64,000 nt of DNA from Theristus sp. LFF4_11 (Eukaryota > Nematoda > Chromadorea > Monhysterida > Xyalidae): positions 62,001 through 126,000 of the forward strand of contig JASANC010004260.1 of assembly GCA_030248135.1 (NCBI GenBank), read 5' to 3'. Position 1 is the stretch's first letter; each line of letters starts with the position of its first letter. The notes below the pieces were generated by a model, which was given only the letters and a program-made list of their open reading frames with translations, was not told the origin of the DNA and made no database searches. A program made the translations under genes and the position numbers. Shown here piece by piece: positions 35,694 through 47,338 of this stretch.

Positions 35694-36729
35694 ATTATCT
35701 AAAAATGCGTGAGACGCATATAAAAGGAGGAATATGGCCTTGTGTAAGCAGTGAAAGACTTGGCTCGACAACGCTTTTCAAGTATCTGATGTGGTACACA
35801 CGGATACAAGTACATAAGGGTCATATTTTTGCGCCGCGTTTGTTTGTTTGTTTTTTGAAGCACGCCCCCCCCACCGATTCCGGAAACCCGAAGGTACCAA
35901 ACTCCGGTGGGATTGGGGAATGGACGGCTCACCATCCCGTGGAACCAATACCCTCGGCATGTGAGGGGGCAGCCTCTAAGCCCCGCTCTGTCCTGGGGGC
36001 ACCAGTGATCTTAGCCCGATTTCGGTTTCGGTGGCCTGCGGTCGCTATATCCCCGGAGGGCAGCGAATCCGAAAGTTTTCGTTTTCGTTTTCGTTTTGCT
36101 GAAAAGCGTAAAACTTTGAAGTTATTTTTTAATTGTTCTCTTCGATTTAATCTAAAATCACGCCATGTGGGAAATTCTGTAAATTCTGTGCAAAAACAGA
36201 AAAATTAGAGATTGCAAAACATTGTTGCATGTAGCTTTTTCGTTGTTGTTAACGTACGCACCGCTGTGTACACACCAGCACCAGTGACAAAAAGGAGTTG
36301 TCTTCCGTTGATTTTCACCTTTTTTACCGGTGTCACCTTCAACTAGTGTGGCAGGATAAACCGTCTGTCCCGTGAGTCATTGCCTTTGCCACAGGAGACC
36401 TTGCGTTGCGCAATGCTTCTGCGATACAATTTGTCCTGAACAAACCAGTGTCAGCGAGCTAAAGTCTGATTGTTATTTTAGTAGTTTTAGTGGTCGCTAA
36501 ATGCCCGAAATCCGCAAATGTGAAAGGTCATTTGTCTACAATACAAAGTACGAGGGTTGCCATGTGCAACCGAAATCATAAATAAACGGCGCAAAAATAT
36601 GACTCTTATGTACTTTTATCCGTGTGTACCACATCAGATACTTGAAAAGCGTTGTCGAGCCAAGTCTTTCACTGCTTACACAAGGCCATATTCCTCCTTT
36701 TATATGCGTCTCACGCATTTTTAGATAAT
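35694..36729. mobile_element. 1.04-kb element with ~145-bp terminal inverted repeats (left arm)
   Basis: The first ~145 bases (starting ATTATCTAAAAATGCGTGAG) return in reverse at 36585-36729 with only a few changes. The tip contains TGCGTGAGACGCA, a small internal palindrome, and a TA lies at each border. There is no transposase frame. A SINE-like segment is inserted just inside the left TIR. The same element, with the same insert, closes the inner edge of the other arm. Confidence 0.85.
35850..36003 (-). mobile_element. SINE-like insert inside the 1.04-kb element (left arm)
   Basis: Reverse-oriented copy of the element at 21353-21522: a GTTT/CAAA tail, then GAAGCACGCCCCCC, TTCCGGAAACCCGAAGG, ACCAAACTCCGGTGG, GCCCCGCTCTGTCCTGGGGG. 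Its presence in both arms means it landed before the arms were duplicated, or was copied between them later. Confidence 0.7.
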
Positions 36730-38213
36730 TTAGTAAACTGGCTGATTCCATACAAATTCTCATTTTCAAGTGACAGTGAAACCACATTAAAATTCATTCG
36801 ATTCTCCTTTTTCTCACGGAAAACGTATCAGAAAGCAATAAATAGATGAATGTTTATACATTTTGAAAGTCAAGGACTTTGTCAACCAGGCAGAATGTTT
36901 CCAAAGTTGTAAAATAATTTATCTTTGTACTACAAAAGTACTGACGTTTTCCTTTGGATATACTGTATACAATTTGTATGGCAATACAAAATGTTTTATT
37001 GTTTATCCATTAATCTATGATACGCTTCGATTGTGTTGGAGTGTGCATTGCTTGATTTCATTTCTCAGTGTTTCATTTTGACTGTCCAAATTTGAAAAGA
37101 TTATAATCAAGGTTTACAGTAAAGGTTTCGCCGTGGTTTTCAAATCAGGTCTATCAGTTTTTAGTTTTTTTCAGTTATTATGAGCTTAGTTTCAGACGTC
37201 CATTTCAAAATATTATGCGGGATACGAGGGCTCCACGGTAAACCTGTAAGAATGTTAGACTGTTTTGAATAACTAAGTTGTCACTCCATTCTAGAAACGA
37301 AATAATTCGATCACATGAATTCCTCAGCCATAATCAAATCTAATCAAATTAATTTTCATCTTCTAACACCTTTCACACTGCGATTGTGTCAAATGCAATG
37401 AATAACCAGATAGTCCCGCAATTATCTGTATCAATTATCAATGAAGTTTAGCATCAGCAATGCGTTGGGTAAAGTTTCTGATACTTACACAAGCTGTATC
37501 GACACCGAAAACGATTTATGGTGAAATGGTGTTTTTATTAAGTGGTGGAGTAGGAAGGTCACGCATCCGTCTTTTCTTTTGACAAAACCAAAATTTTGTT
37601 ATGTTTGTGTGTGTGTGTGTATTGTAGAAAATCATTTTCAAAACCAAAACCACAAAATCAAAGGTTCGGTTCTATTTGAGACTTCATCTCATATATTCCT
37701 CCACCTCTATTTGTGAAAAAAAGGGTTGCCAACACAAACACACCACTCCACTCCGCCTCCAAACACAACACACACGTTCCGCAGTTTATATTTTTCAACA
37801 ACTCCAAACGTATCAATAAATTTTTGGCGCGTAAAAATTCATTTTAAAATATGTGGCGTGTATGTTTCGCGATAATGGGACGCACGTGTGTGTGTGTGCG
37901 AGTACGACAGGAAAGTAACGGGGAGGGCGGACGAAAATAAAACAGGTGGACTCGCTTTGCCTGTTGACTGAGTCAGACATGGGCAAAATGGCTTCACTGC
38001 AAAAAACTTGTCTGCGACTCTGCGTTTTTAGCTTTTTGACATTTTGGTGAAAAATGTGTTTTGCTGAGGTTTTCAATTTCTATTTTTAATTATTTTGCTC
38101 AAGTGTAAACATCTAATGTTTCACGTATGCTTTATTACGTTCTATGGCCTCTCTAATAGCTTGTTTGGCTCATGACTCCCTTTTCTGCAAAAAAATCTGA
38201 TCTGTTACACCAA

Positions 38214-38301
38214 AGGCGCATTCATGAAGCAGTACTTAGTGACGCGCTGCTGTGTTAAAATATAGCTACGGTGTCACCAAATACTGCTTCATGACTGCCC
38301 C
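38214..38301. mobile_element. 88-bp foldback MITE, copy 1
   Basis: An almost fully palindromic element: CATGAAGCAGTACTTAGTGA on the left is mirrored by TCACCAAATACTGCTTCATG on the right, with a short GTTAAAATATAGC centre. It matches 58002-58088. It could form a long hairpin as DNA or RNA. Confidence 0.8.
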
Positions 38302-39981
38302 AACTGATTTCATGTTTTCACACGCAAGTGTGTTGTTTTAGCACCACTAAAGTTTTAGCTCACACCGTAATAATGTGAACAAAGTGATATTCCCTATAAA
38401 ACTATTCAACTCATAAAATCACGTGTTGGTCCGTTGTCCAGCAAAAATTCCCGTCATTGAACTTTTATTGCTCGTTTGTCCCAGTTTTTCAAAAAGGCCC
38501 GCAAGGAATCGTAAAAAAGTTCCAGTGCCTTTTGTCTTATTCGACAAATTTTCCATGTTTACGAGATGTAGATCATGGTGGTGGGGTTTATTATATTCTG
38601 CAATCATAAAATTATGTGTTACGGTCATACTTGCACGGAACAAAGCTGAATGTGGGTGCGTAAAGTTGGATGTGCTGAGCTGATTTGCTTGTTCAGTTCA
38701 ATGGATCAAACTGAAAGTATGCTAAATTTCAGTTTTTGAACGCAGAAACTGCTTTGAAACCACCTGTTATGCTCTTATTGTTTGTGTTCATAAGGTTTCT
38801 GAAAGTCATGCCCTAGTTACACGCGCACATTTTTAAATCAAGTATCAGAAAGATTTGATAGCAAAGCACAAAACTAAACAAAAGCCGTGTTGCAGCAACA
38901 CGTTTCAGTTATGAAAGGTGTCGTAAATTCTCACCTTCCTAAACAAACAAAAGACTGCACATAATTTTCTGTCGTCTCATCTCATTTCACATTTTACCAC
39001 CAGCTGATAAACCGCTCGCATGTTGTGAAATATTAAAAAAGCAAAACTTTTCTCAAATAAAAAAATCTCACCTTGACATACTAAATTTCTTCTTTGTGCA
39101 GAACTAGAACAACCAAAGTTTTTGGCCACCGGATTACCCCAGCAGCTTTGCAGCAAAAAATAGCCGAAAACGCCACAAGGCTTGCTTGAGCGATCAAGGA
39201 TGTTCACCTTGTATATCTTGGGAAAACTCCGCCTAATGAAGCTGAGTTTACGCGGTTTATGTGCTCATGAAACATCAGCTGTACATTTTGTTAAAAAAAG
39301 TTCGTGTTTGCAGATATTTATTCACAAATTATCATGGAGTGTTCAGTGACCCGCAAAAGGAAGCGGAAAAAATTCCCATTTTTTTCTGACGCATGTCACA
39401 CATAATGTTTTTCTATTTATTCAGCGGCAAACAAATGTTATTCGCCAAGAACTTTGTGCAATTTTTATTGTTTTAAATCTTTCGACTTTTTTCTCCTGAT
39501 TCGCATTTTTTGACAGAAAAATTCAGTTTCCTTCCAGCTGCACCCAATTATTCCTTTTTGGCGCAATTTTGCACACGCTACCCTAAAATAGGTTATAATT
39601 ATAATCCTATACAAACAAAAATGTCATTTTTTATCTATTCATAATTTTGGTGTGCATCCTTTCTACAACCGTGTCCGTAACCTCTTCTGGTGATTAGCAT
39701 TTTAGATTAGCTTTCGGGTTTTGTTTTTCGTTTTGCGTTTTTGGTGCTTCCAAATTTTTAGGGCACACGGACACATCTGTTTGTCTGAATTGGCATAATC
39801 CGTGAAAAATGGGATAATGTGTGTGCAAAATGTGATTAATTTATGGCAGCCCTTAGTAAAGGATGCTAACCCGTGGGGTGCCAGCTTTGAATTGGAGATT
39901 TTTCAGCTTTTTGACATTTTCATTCGTCGCCATTTTGTCTGACGTGACGGGAACTTTTTACTTGGCAAAAAAGGTTTAAAA

Positions 39982-40248
39982 ACGGCATGGACGAAGGAAA
40001 CATGGAAGTTTTTTTCAGGGAGCGCGCGAAATTTAAAAGAAAGACGTTTAAAAACCCAACTGTGTGTCAAATGTGACGTTTTTAAGCCAATTAACTCATT
40101 CTTTTCATTCAATCTATTCCTCCTTTCTCCTTAGCACACACGATTGGGAATGCTCTTGGCATTCTAGAAAAAGAAAACTGTGCTAGTCTGCGACTGATCA
40201 CGCCTTGATGGAGAATACAATGAGTGTCTTTTTTATTCGGCCATAGTG
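39982..40248 (+). mobile_element. CGGTATGGCC MITE, copy D (diverged)
   Basis: The same architecture as copies B and C: CGGCATGG start, AAACATGG, TTTTTTTCAGGGAGCGCGCG, a CACACGATTGGGAAT section, and TTATTCGGCCATAGTG end next to TA. It has more mismatches and small indels than the other copies, so it is older. Confidence 0.65.
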
Positions 40249-43200
40249 TACTTTAAGCTATTTTATTTCGTTTCGTGATTTTCCAGTCTGACAAAGTGGC
40301 AGCTCTCTTGCTTCTTAATCTGAGCAGTTGCATATTGTTCCCTTGAATACCAGAACAGATTACCGCTGTTTCATATTTTCAGTTTGTTTCAGTGAACCAA
40401 TAAATCCGACAATGTTAGTCGGCTGTTAGCTTTAGATCAGACTGTTTTCACTCATGTACTACCGTATTACTCTACTGAAATTTCTGGAGGAGAGTGTTCT
40501 CTCTATTTTTTTTTTTTTTTTTTGGGGGTTTTTGGGGGGGGTTTTTTGGGGGGGGGGGGGGGGTATTTTGACAGGAGTCCATTGATACAAAATCTTCGAC
40601 TTGTAGCAAATACATTCAGAAAGTTTTGCACCCTGCACTGCACTGCAAACTGCACTGCATCTTGCATTGCATTTTGAACTGCGCACAGCAAATGTATCTC
40701 TTGTTTCTTGCGGCACTTTGGTAATTTGCAATTGTATTGAGATTTAGTTTTTTTTTAAATTTTCATTCGTTCACTCCATGCAATCCTGTTCAAATAAGGG
40801 CATTTTTTACTTCCATTTTGTGAAAATTTGCTCACTTGATATTCATTGTTGCCTTGCAACTGCGTGCTGGCCTCAACACAGATGAATTTCTGCACATGCG
40901 TTCCGTTCTGATTGCAAAGCGCCACCGCTATGCATTTGCGACTGCATTTTCAACTCGCCATAAATGTTAATGAATGGGACTGCCAGCTCACTGCATGGCA
41001 TATGTAGCAATATTTCTCAGGTTTACACACACCACGTTGTCGTCACGCTGCTGGGATTGGTGTTACACTGCGGTTTCGATTGGGAGCGCCAGGGTACCTT
41101 CAGAGTGTGTGACCTGATGTGCCTCGGTGTCTCTCACGCCTGTCCCTGCACCATCCATGCTGTCTTGTTGACAAAATTTCTAATAATTCTGTTTAAGATT
41201 GCGGAGGCCAAATAAAAGTGCGCAACCCAAGATGGGTGTATATCCGTGACATCTAGTGACATGACCACTTCCGCAAGGGGTTCCTTTTGGGGGCTTTTAT
41301 GTATTGTGGCATATTTGCCAATGTTGTAATGCTTTGTGGCTTCTTTGATCCCGTGAAGCTCTTATTTGCTTTTCAATGGTTCTATTTTCTTGTTGTATAA
41401 GAATATATTTTGAGCGGCTTATGCAATTAGAATAAATGTAAGATGGCAAAAACAGTCACTCAATCAAACGATGTGAGGATACAAGCAGATTCAGTGACAA
41501 TTTCTGTTTGTGTCGCAGCATCAACGCGTTTTTTGCTGAAGTAGATGTCGAAAATGCCCGTTTATTTGCTCATATTTGTCAAAAATGTCTTGTAAATGAG
41601 AAGTACCAAATCTAAGATTCATTGTTTAAAAATTTACCACTACTTTGCTTCACGGCAAAAGCTGCTGTGTTTCGTTGCGAGTTGTGCAGCGCTTTGTGCG
41701 GACAATGACTAATTACACACGTTTGTTGCTTTGTCTGACGGCTTTTGGTGCCCATTTTGCGTTGTGTTCCAAGAAAACGCCAGTTACTGAGCTAAATTTT
41801 TTATTTTTCCACATTTCAAAACTCGTAAAACGAAGCCATTGAGCATTTCCCCAGAACACGCTGAGCCGTTGTGTTCAAATGTGAAAAAAATCTGCAGAGT
41901 ACAATAACGCCTAATTTTGTAGATTTTGTGTCATAAAAATATGTTTTGACCGCCGTATTTGAACCCGACGCTATAATTTCTTCTTGATGGTTTTTTGGTG
42001 CTTACTTGCTTAGCTTGATGTTCTTGAAGCTTGCTTAAAAGCTTGATGTTTTTTTGTTGAATCATTGCCCAAACAACCTGTTAGACACTGTGGTTGCACA
42101 ATTTTTTCGTGAAAATGCTGGCCCTTGTTGGCTGTTTTGCAATTTCCTCTATTTCACCATTTTTTTGTTTTCTTGTTTAGTCTGGTAAAAATGGTCACTA
42201 AAGCACGCACTATTATCGCGAAAGAAAATATGAGGAAATAACCACGGTCAAAACAAAATTGTAATTTATTACCGGATTACAAGCTAAATATGCTCGGATT
42301 ATCATTCACCCCGCAAGCCAAAACATTTGATCAATCATGTTACTTTCTACGTCTGCTGTCAATCTTTGATTTTCGGACCGCCTAAAAAGCAAATTAGAGG
42401 ACCGCAAAGCTTTCAATGGTGATTTAATAGTAAACGTTTGTTTGCAAAGTAACGTTTTGCAGCAAAATGCTCCATTCTTATTTTCTGGTCTTTTCTATAG
42501 AGCTTTTTGCTTTCATTCAATTTGCTTTGAATAAGATTAATGAAGCACGTTTGTTAGTTTTTCTGTAGAGTCATAGCATAAAATAAAACTTTTGTGAGTC
42601 TTTTTTCGGAACCCCCCTTTACACAAGAAAAAATACCGGTGTTTGCATTATTGTTGCTCATCGATCCTCGATGTAATGTTTCAGGTTTACTTCATAGTTC
42701 ATTCATGCAGTTTTTTACGTGCTAGTCCTGTTCTCGTTATTATCCCTACAAAAACCAAAAAGAAATGCCACACGTTGAACTTTTGACAACATCAAGAACG
42801 GAAGCCATTGCAATTTATTATAGCCAAATGAAACTGAAAACGCCAATAAAACAACATTAATCACCGTAGTGCGCGAGAAACTCTTTCTCCTGTCAAAAAC
42901 TCAGGAAGGCAGAAAGCCTCAACAAGATTGTTATAAGGGATCGTTGAAAAATGACCTGTTCTTAAAAGCTAAGCATTGAAAATCGCAAATTGTACTTTTC
43001 AGCTGGCTGTGACAAGTTGGCGATTTTTATAGATCTAATTTTTGCATCTGTCACGATTTGTTTTAGTGATGTCCTGGCAGTTTAGTCACAATATTTTTTT
43101 CTGAATGGGTGTAACATGTTGTAAAGTGCACTGCGCTAACACTGTGTAAGCCCATTTTAGCTTCCAACGGCTAATAGATTGTTGTTGGTGTCTGCAGTAC

Positions 43201-44799
43201 ACATTTTACTCTAAACTCACAAAACCGAACCGAGTGTTTTCTCTGGGGCTGGTCGCAAATTTCAGAGAGGTGTTACACAAACTGTTCTTTTTCAGATTTA
43301 TAATCCTTGCCGCTGAAATATCAGATTTCAAAGCGGGTATGTACAATGTATGTGTGTGTGTGTTCCTTGAAGGTTCACCAGCGCATTCTGTTACATTCAA
43401 CTCTTCTGACCTAATTTTCTATTTATTACGTAAAAATCTTTTGGTTATGATGCAAAAAATAGCAGAGTTGTTTATTTCATACTCTTTTATTTCCGATGCA
43501 AAGTTTCTTTTCAAACAAACCGTTGTTCTTCAAAGAAGCGCAACAAAACTTTGTGAATTTCACTCCATATTTTTCTTCGCTTCATCATTTTTTGCATTCT
43601 GTTTGGTCATATCCGGTCGTCTCTTTACAAGTCGGGTCCAGTGGAACTTCAGAAAAAAACGGTTTTTGTGTTTTTTTTCGCGGAAACAAAATGATCGATA
43701 TGTGCACTTTGACAGCGAATGTTCGGATGAAAATGAGAAATTGGATCTCTTTTAGTTTGTAGTTCTGTTGTGTCAACCAGTAAATTGTGTATCCTTTGGT
43801 ATTTTTATGAAAGATAAAGTATGTCAATTGGAAATCTACGAAAACGTTTTGTTTCATGGGGTTCTGCATTTTAGTGCTTTGTTCAAATTTCAATGTGAAA
43901 CTGTTTTGTAACTCGAAAGATGTTTGTATGAGCTGGCTAAGTGATGAAACTAAATAATGAAATTTGTACTATGGTTTCATCGTTTCATGTCTTGGACAAA
44001 AAAAACGGACAATGGAATTTTTTAAGAATGTAAATGGAAGAAAAAATTCCAATCACCGCGACTCACCCTATCGGCCTGATCTGGACAACGATTTTTTTCT
44101 CTTTCTAAGTGTTAAACTGAACGTAATCGAGAGTTCAGTTTGACTAAACCGCAGTTTTTGATTGCGAACGTCGTCGGTATGGGTATATTTACGTAATCAG
44201 CTCTGAACAAACAATTTTTCTTTTGACTTTCAATTCTGTCAAAGATTCTTACCATCAGATCGAAGGTACTATCGTCAATTTTTTACAATTTATCAGTTGT
44301 TTTTGTGCAGTTTTCCTGAAAAATGCAATCGCATTTCAATCAGTCATCCTGGAAAACTGCTGAGCACAAAGTTTACCTACACCAACAATTGTCATCCATC
44401 TTCCGTTCCTTTTCCTTTCTTCCAAACACCCCGACGTAATTGAAACTGACCCAAAGTCAACAAAGGATATATCCGCCCAGCCAGCCTTATTTTCAGATCA
44501 GCCATGTTTGTGTTGAATTTTCAAGAGAGTGTTGTGTTGTGGGACCAAAACTACATTTTTGAATAATGATTCCACATTATTTGTTTTACGTTTTCCGTTA
44601 TTTGAGGCTTTATGGTCATATATTCAAATAAAGTTGTTTATTTATTTATCTGAGCTCTACTCTGCCCTTGCCCTGACAGAAGAATGCTAATAGTGGGATT
44701 TTTATAAATCTTCTTCCTGTAGATTTCTGCTGCTCAGAACAAATAAGAATGAATCTGTTATTCTGCTGTTCTGGTCTCATCTTCAGATAGGTATTATCT

Positions 44800-45000
44800 T
44801 TTCTTTGAGACCTGCGACTCAATGCGGTTGTGGACGTAAAAGGAAACCAGTTTCAATCTGCTTGTGGTGATTCAGAATAGCCTAAGTGACCCGGCCTTCT
44901 GTGGGGTACACTCGGATCCCTTTGCCAATTTTGAACTACCGCGTCGTGCATGAGACTGCTTACCCATCTATACGCGCATTGAGACACGGGGCCAAAATAA
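44800..45000 (-). repeat. ~200-bp dispersed repeat, copy 1
   Basis: In reverse it matches 45155-45385 and 59037-59235: shared (G)AGACTCAATGCGCG-type start, CAGT[T/C]TCATGCA, TTCAAAATTGGC, GAAACTGGTTTCCTTT and CATTGAGTCGCAG end. The two ends are imperfect inverted repeats of GACTCAATGCG, so this is probably a worn MITE family. Confidence 0.6.
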
Positions 45001-45154
45001 AAGATATTAACCAATTCGTTTATTTTCAGATTGTTTCACTTAATCCAGGTCATAGGATTGATTAATTCCTGGAATTGGCAAGTTGAATCCAGGCACCTTT
45101 GACTGGCTGTTTTGTGCCGACTGCAGTGGGCAGTCAGTGTGTATCATCTTTTAG

Positions 45155-45385
45155 TTTGGTCCTAAGACTCAATGGACGCACAGATAGTTTGGAGGAGGAA
45201 TGAGGCAAACAGTTTCATGCATGGCGCGGGAATTCAAAATTGGCAATTGGCCGAATACCCTAATTAGGGCCCGAGCAACCTAGGCAGTTTTGATTTGCCA
45301 CATGAAGGTTCAAACTACGTGTAGTTTCCTTCGAACGACTGCACACGCATTCAGTAAGCAGAACCTAAAAAATTGACATCAGCAA
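45155..45385 (+). repeat. ~200-bp dispersed repeat, copy 2 (opposite copy 1)
   Basis: Same family as 44800-45000 in the opposite orientation and only about 150 bases away, so the pair forms a small inverted repeat. It contains AACAGTTTCATGCATGGCGC and GGAATTCAAAATTGGCAATT. Confidence 0.6.
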
Positions 45386-45569
45386 ACAAACGAAGACCAT
45401 CCGCTGATACCAAAAGTAATCTCATTGCGTTGAATCGATCATCAAGCTGCGAGATCGCATTCGTTCAAGCAGTTTTTTTAGTTTAGAATCAAAGTTTAGT
45501 TCCAACAACACAAATTGAAGATTAGAACATTCGGTCTTTCATTCAAAACTCAAATATGTTCGCTGGTAT

Positions 45570-46010
45570 TCAATGACTGCAGTGTGTAGCGAACTGAATT
45601 TTTTCTCCATTTCCTGATCTGAAAATCTGCAAAACAAAATACTCAAATTTGAGCTCATCCTGTCCCTGTGAGTATACATCTAGTTTTTTTCGGTCCAGAT
45701 TATTGCTATGCTCGTAAAATTTGTCGATTTTCAATTGTATAAAATTATTCCACGCAAAAAGCACCGCACACACGGAATAAAGAAAGAATAATAAAACAAT
45801 AAAAAACGCGAAAACAAACCCAAAAAACACTGGACCAGCCCGGAGACTGGTTTTGCTTTTCAGACTCGCAAAAACTATTGCTTGTGGGTTTATCGTGGCT
45901 TCTATTGATATTTTTTGTCGCAGTTTTTCTGATGACTTTTTTGTCCCGTTTCTGTATGAAATCATGCCAGACTTTTTTGTTTTGCTGTTCAGCTCTCTTG
46001 AAACAGCCAT
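45570..46010 (-). CDS. Possible ORF with one membrane segment, 146 residues
   Basis: An ATG-initiated frame. A Lys/Ser-rich N-terminus of about 57 residues leads into one strongly hydrophobic segment (VFFGFVFAFFIVLLFFLYSV), then a polar stretch and a stop, as in a type II or single-span membrane protein. A possible short intron (GTATAC..TTTGCAG) lies near the C-terminus, so the true end may differ. I do not recognise a family. The GC content is like the surrounding spacer, so it may be spurious. Confidence 0.25.
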   Translation of the reverse strand: MAVSRELNSKTKKSGMISYRNGTKKSSEKLRQKISIEATINPQAIVFASLKSKTSLRAGPVFFGFVFAFFIVLLFFLYSVCAVLFAWNNFIQLKIDKFYEHSNNLDRKKLDVYSQGQDELKFEYFVLQIFRSGNGEKIQFATHCSH

Positions 46011-47145
46011 AAATTTTGGACGGAAGTGATGGTGATTATGCTCTGCTTTAAAAAATCAGCTGGTTTTTTGGGGCTGTTTTTAAACATATAACTGTGTCCG
46101 GGTTCATTGAGAGTTTTCCAGCTGTATTTCTTTCCCTGCTACGCCACAAAACCGTTTGAAATCCACCAGTTGGAAAATTCCAAAATCAAAAAGTGTTTGA
46201 AAAGCAGTTCAATCAAAAATTACCGGCCATGTTTAGTTCCGGCGCGCCATTCGTATTTAGACTTCATTCAAGTTGTTTCTTTGTAATGCTCTCAACTGTT
46301 CAACTGTCACCAACAGATTTCAACCCAGGTATAACCGCCGTAATATACACATGGCATTGCGAAATATCGTGAATATCGTAAAAATTTTCGAACCTGAGGC
46401 GTTTTTTGTCCAAAATTCAGAATGACTCACAGAAAATTTCTGATTTTCAGCCAGATGGTCGTTCGGTTCGGTGTTGATTTATGAGGGTTGTCTAAAACGT
46501 GTTCTGTCGCATACAATTACTGGTGCTCTTTTGTCTACCATTTGCCGTCGCACTCCGCTCAATCTTGTTCCTTATCATCGGTAGTTGAAACATTATGTCA
46601 CACAATCAAAATTTGAAAAAAAAAATTTTTGAAATATTTTTAAGTACGTACACATGCACTTCTATTATTGCGGTTTTGCACAAAAAAAGCAAACTTGAAC
46701 AGTGTCTTAATGTTCATTTGTGTGAGTGCAACGTTCTGGCGTAAAACTTGCATAATTCCGACAAAGTTATGGCATTTTTTTTAATTCTCTCGAAGTTTTC
46801 AAAAATAACGTTTCATAAATACCAGATTATTTAACGTTTTTTTTTCGAAGTTCAGGCTCTCTGGTCTTGCGGCATCATTCCTTTCAATCAATCAATCTCA
46901 GTGCAGCCCTTTTTCTTCGTACCTTTGAAGTGAAATATTTATCGCGTCTGCTGGTTTCAACAAACTTTTTGACCTTCAAACATGTATGTATAGATAGTTT
47001 CGAAGCGGACCCAGAACCCCAATCATGTTTTTCAAATATATAATGACACAAAAAATGATGGAAAACGTGCAATTTTTATAATGTTCCGTAAAATAGGCCG
47101 TTCTTTTCCTCCAGAAAATTCTGAATTTGTTATACTGTGTGGTTT

Positions 47146-47338
47146 GTCAAACCTGTCACTATTTTCCTAGACTACAGAGCTTTCGAATGGAATCGGAGTT
47201 GCAAGTAAACATAATTAGCCACATAATAACAGGGTGTTTGGTTTCAAACCAATTACCAAACCCAATATATTCGATCGTTTTCTCACTGTAATTCAAAGTT
47301 CATGCTGTATGTATTCTGTGAAAGTGACAGGTTTAAAC
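47146..47338. mobile_element. Short MITE with AAACCTGTCACT ends
   Basis: CAAACCTGTCACTATTTTCC and TACAGAGCTTTCG at the left are mirrored by GTATTCTGTGAAAGTGACAG plus GTTT at the right, about 190 bp apart. The ends match those of the interrupted element at 29657-30430. It has no coding capacity. Confidence 0.6.

Larger units (their letters stand above)
33137..36729 (+). repeat. Left arm of a long inverted repeat
   Basis: About 3.59 kb that recurs as a reverse complement at 52526-56120. Order from the outer edge: a GC-rich edge with GAGCGAGCGTCAGCGAGCGG motifs and a short hairpin; two units of a ~170-bp repeat; twelve 149-bp satellite units; a ~110-bp link; and a 1.04-kb TIR element. The outer homology stops at about 33137 (AATCATGCGGATGCGCGAG). 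The inner stop coincides with the end of the TIR element. Open frames here are shared with the other arm and are not genes. Confidence 0.9.

Noticed and set aside
35705..36208. 167-codon frame in the left arm, with related frames at 36787-36536, 52537-52719, 53047-53316 and 53291-53548
   Set aside because: These are translations of the TIRs and SINE insert. They recur because the DNA repeats, not because a protein is conserved.
43234..43755. 173-codon frame in the central region
   Set aside because: Phe-rich, AT-driven composition with an overlapping second frame, no domain and no supporting exons.
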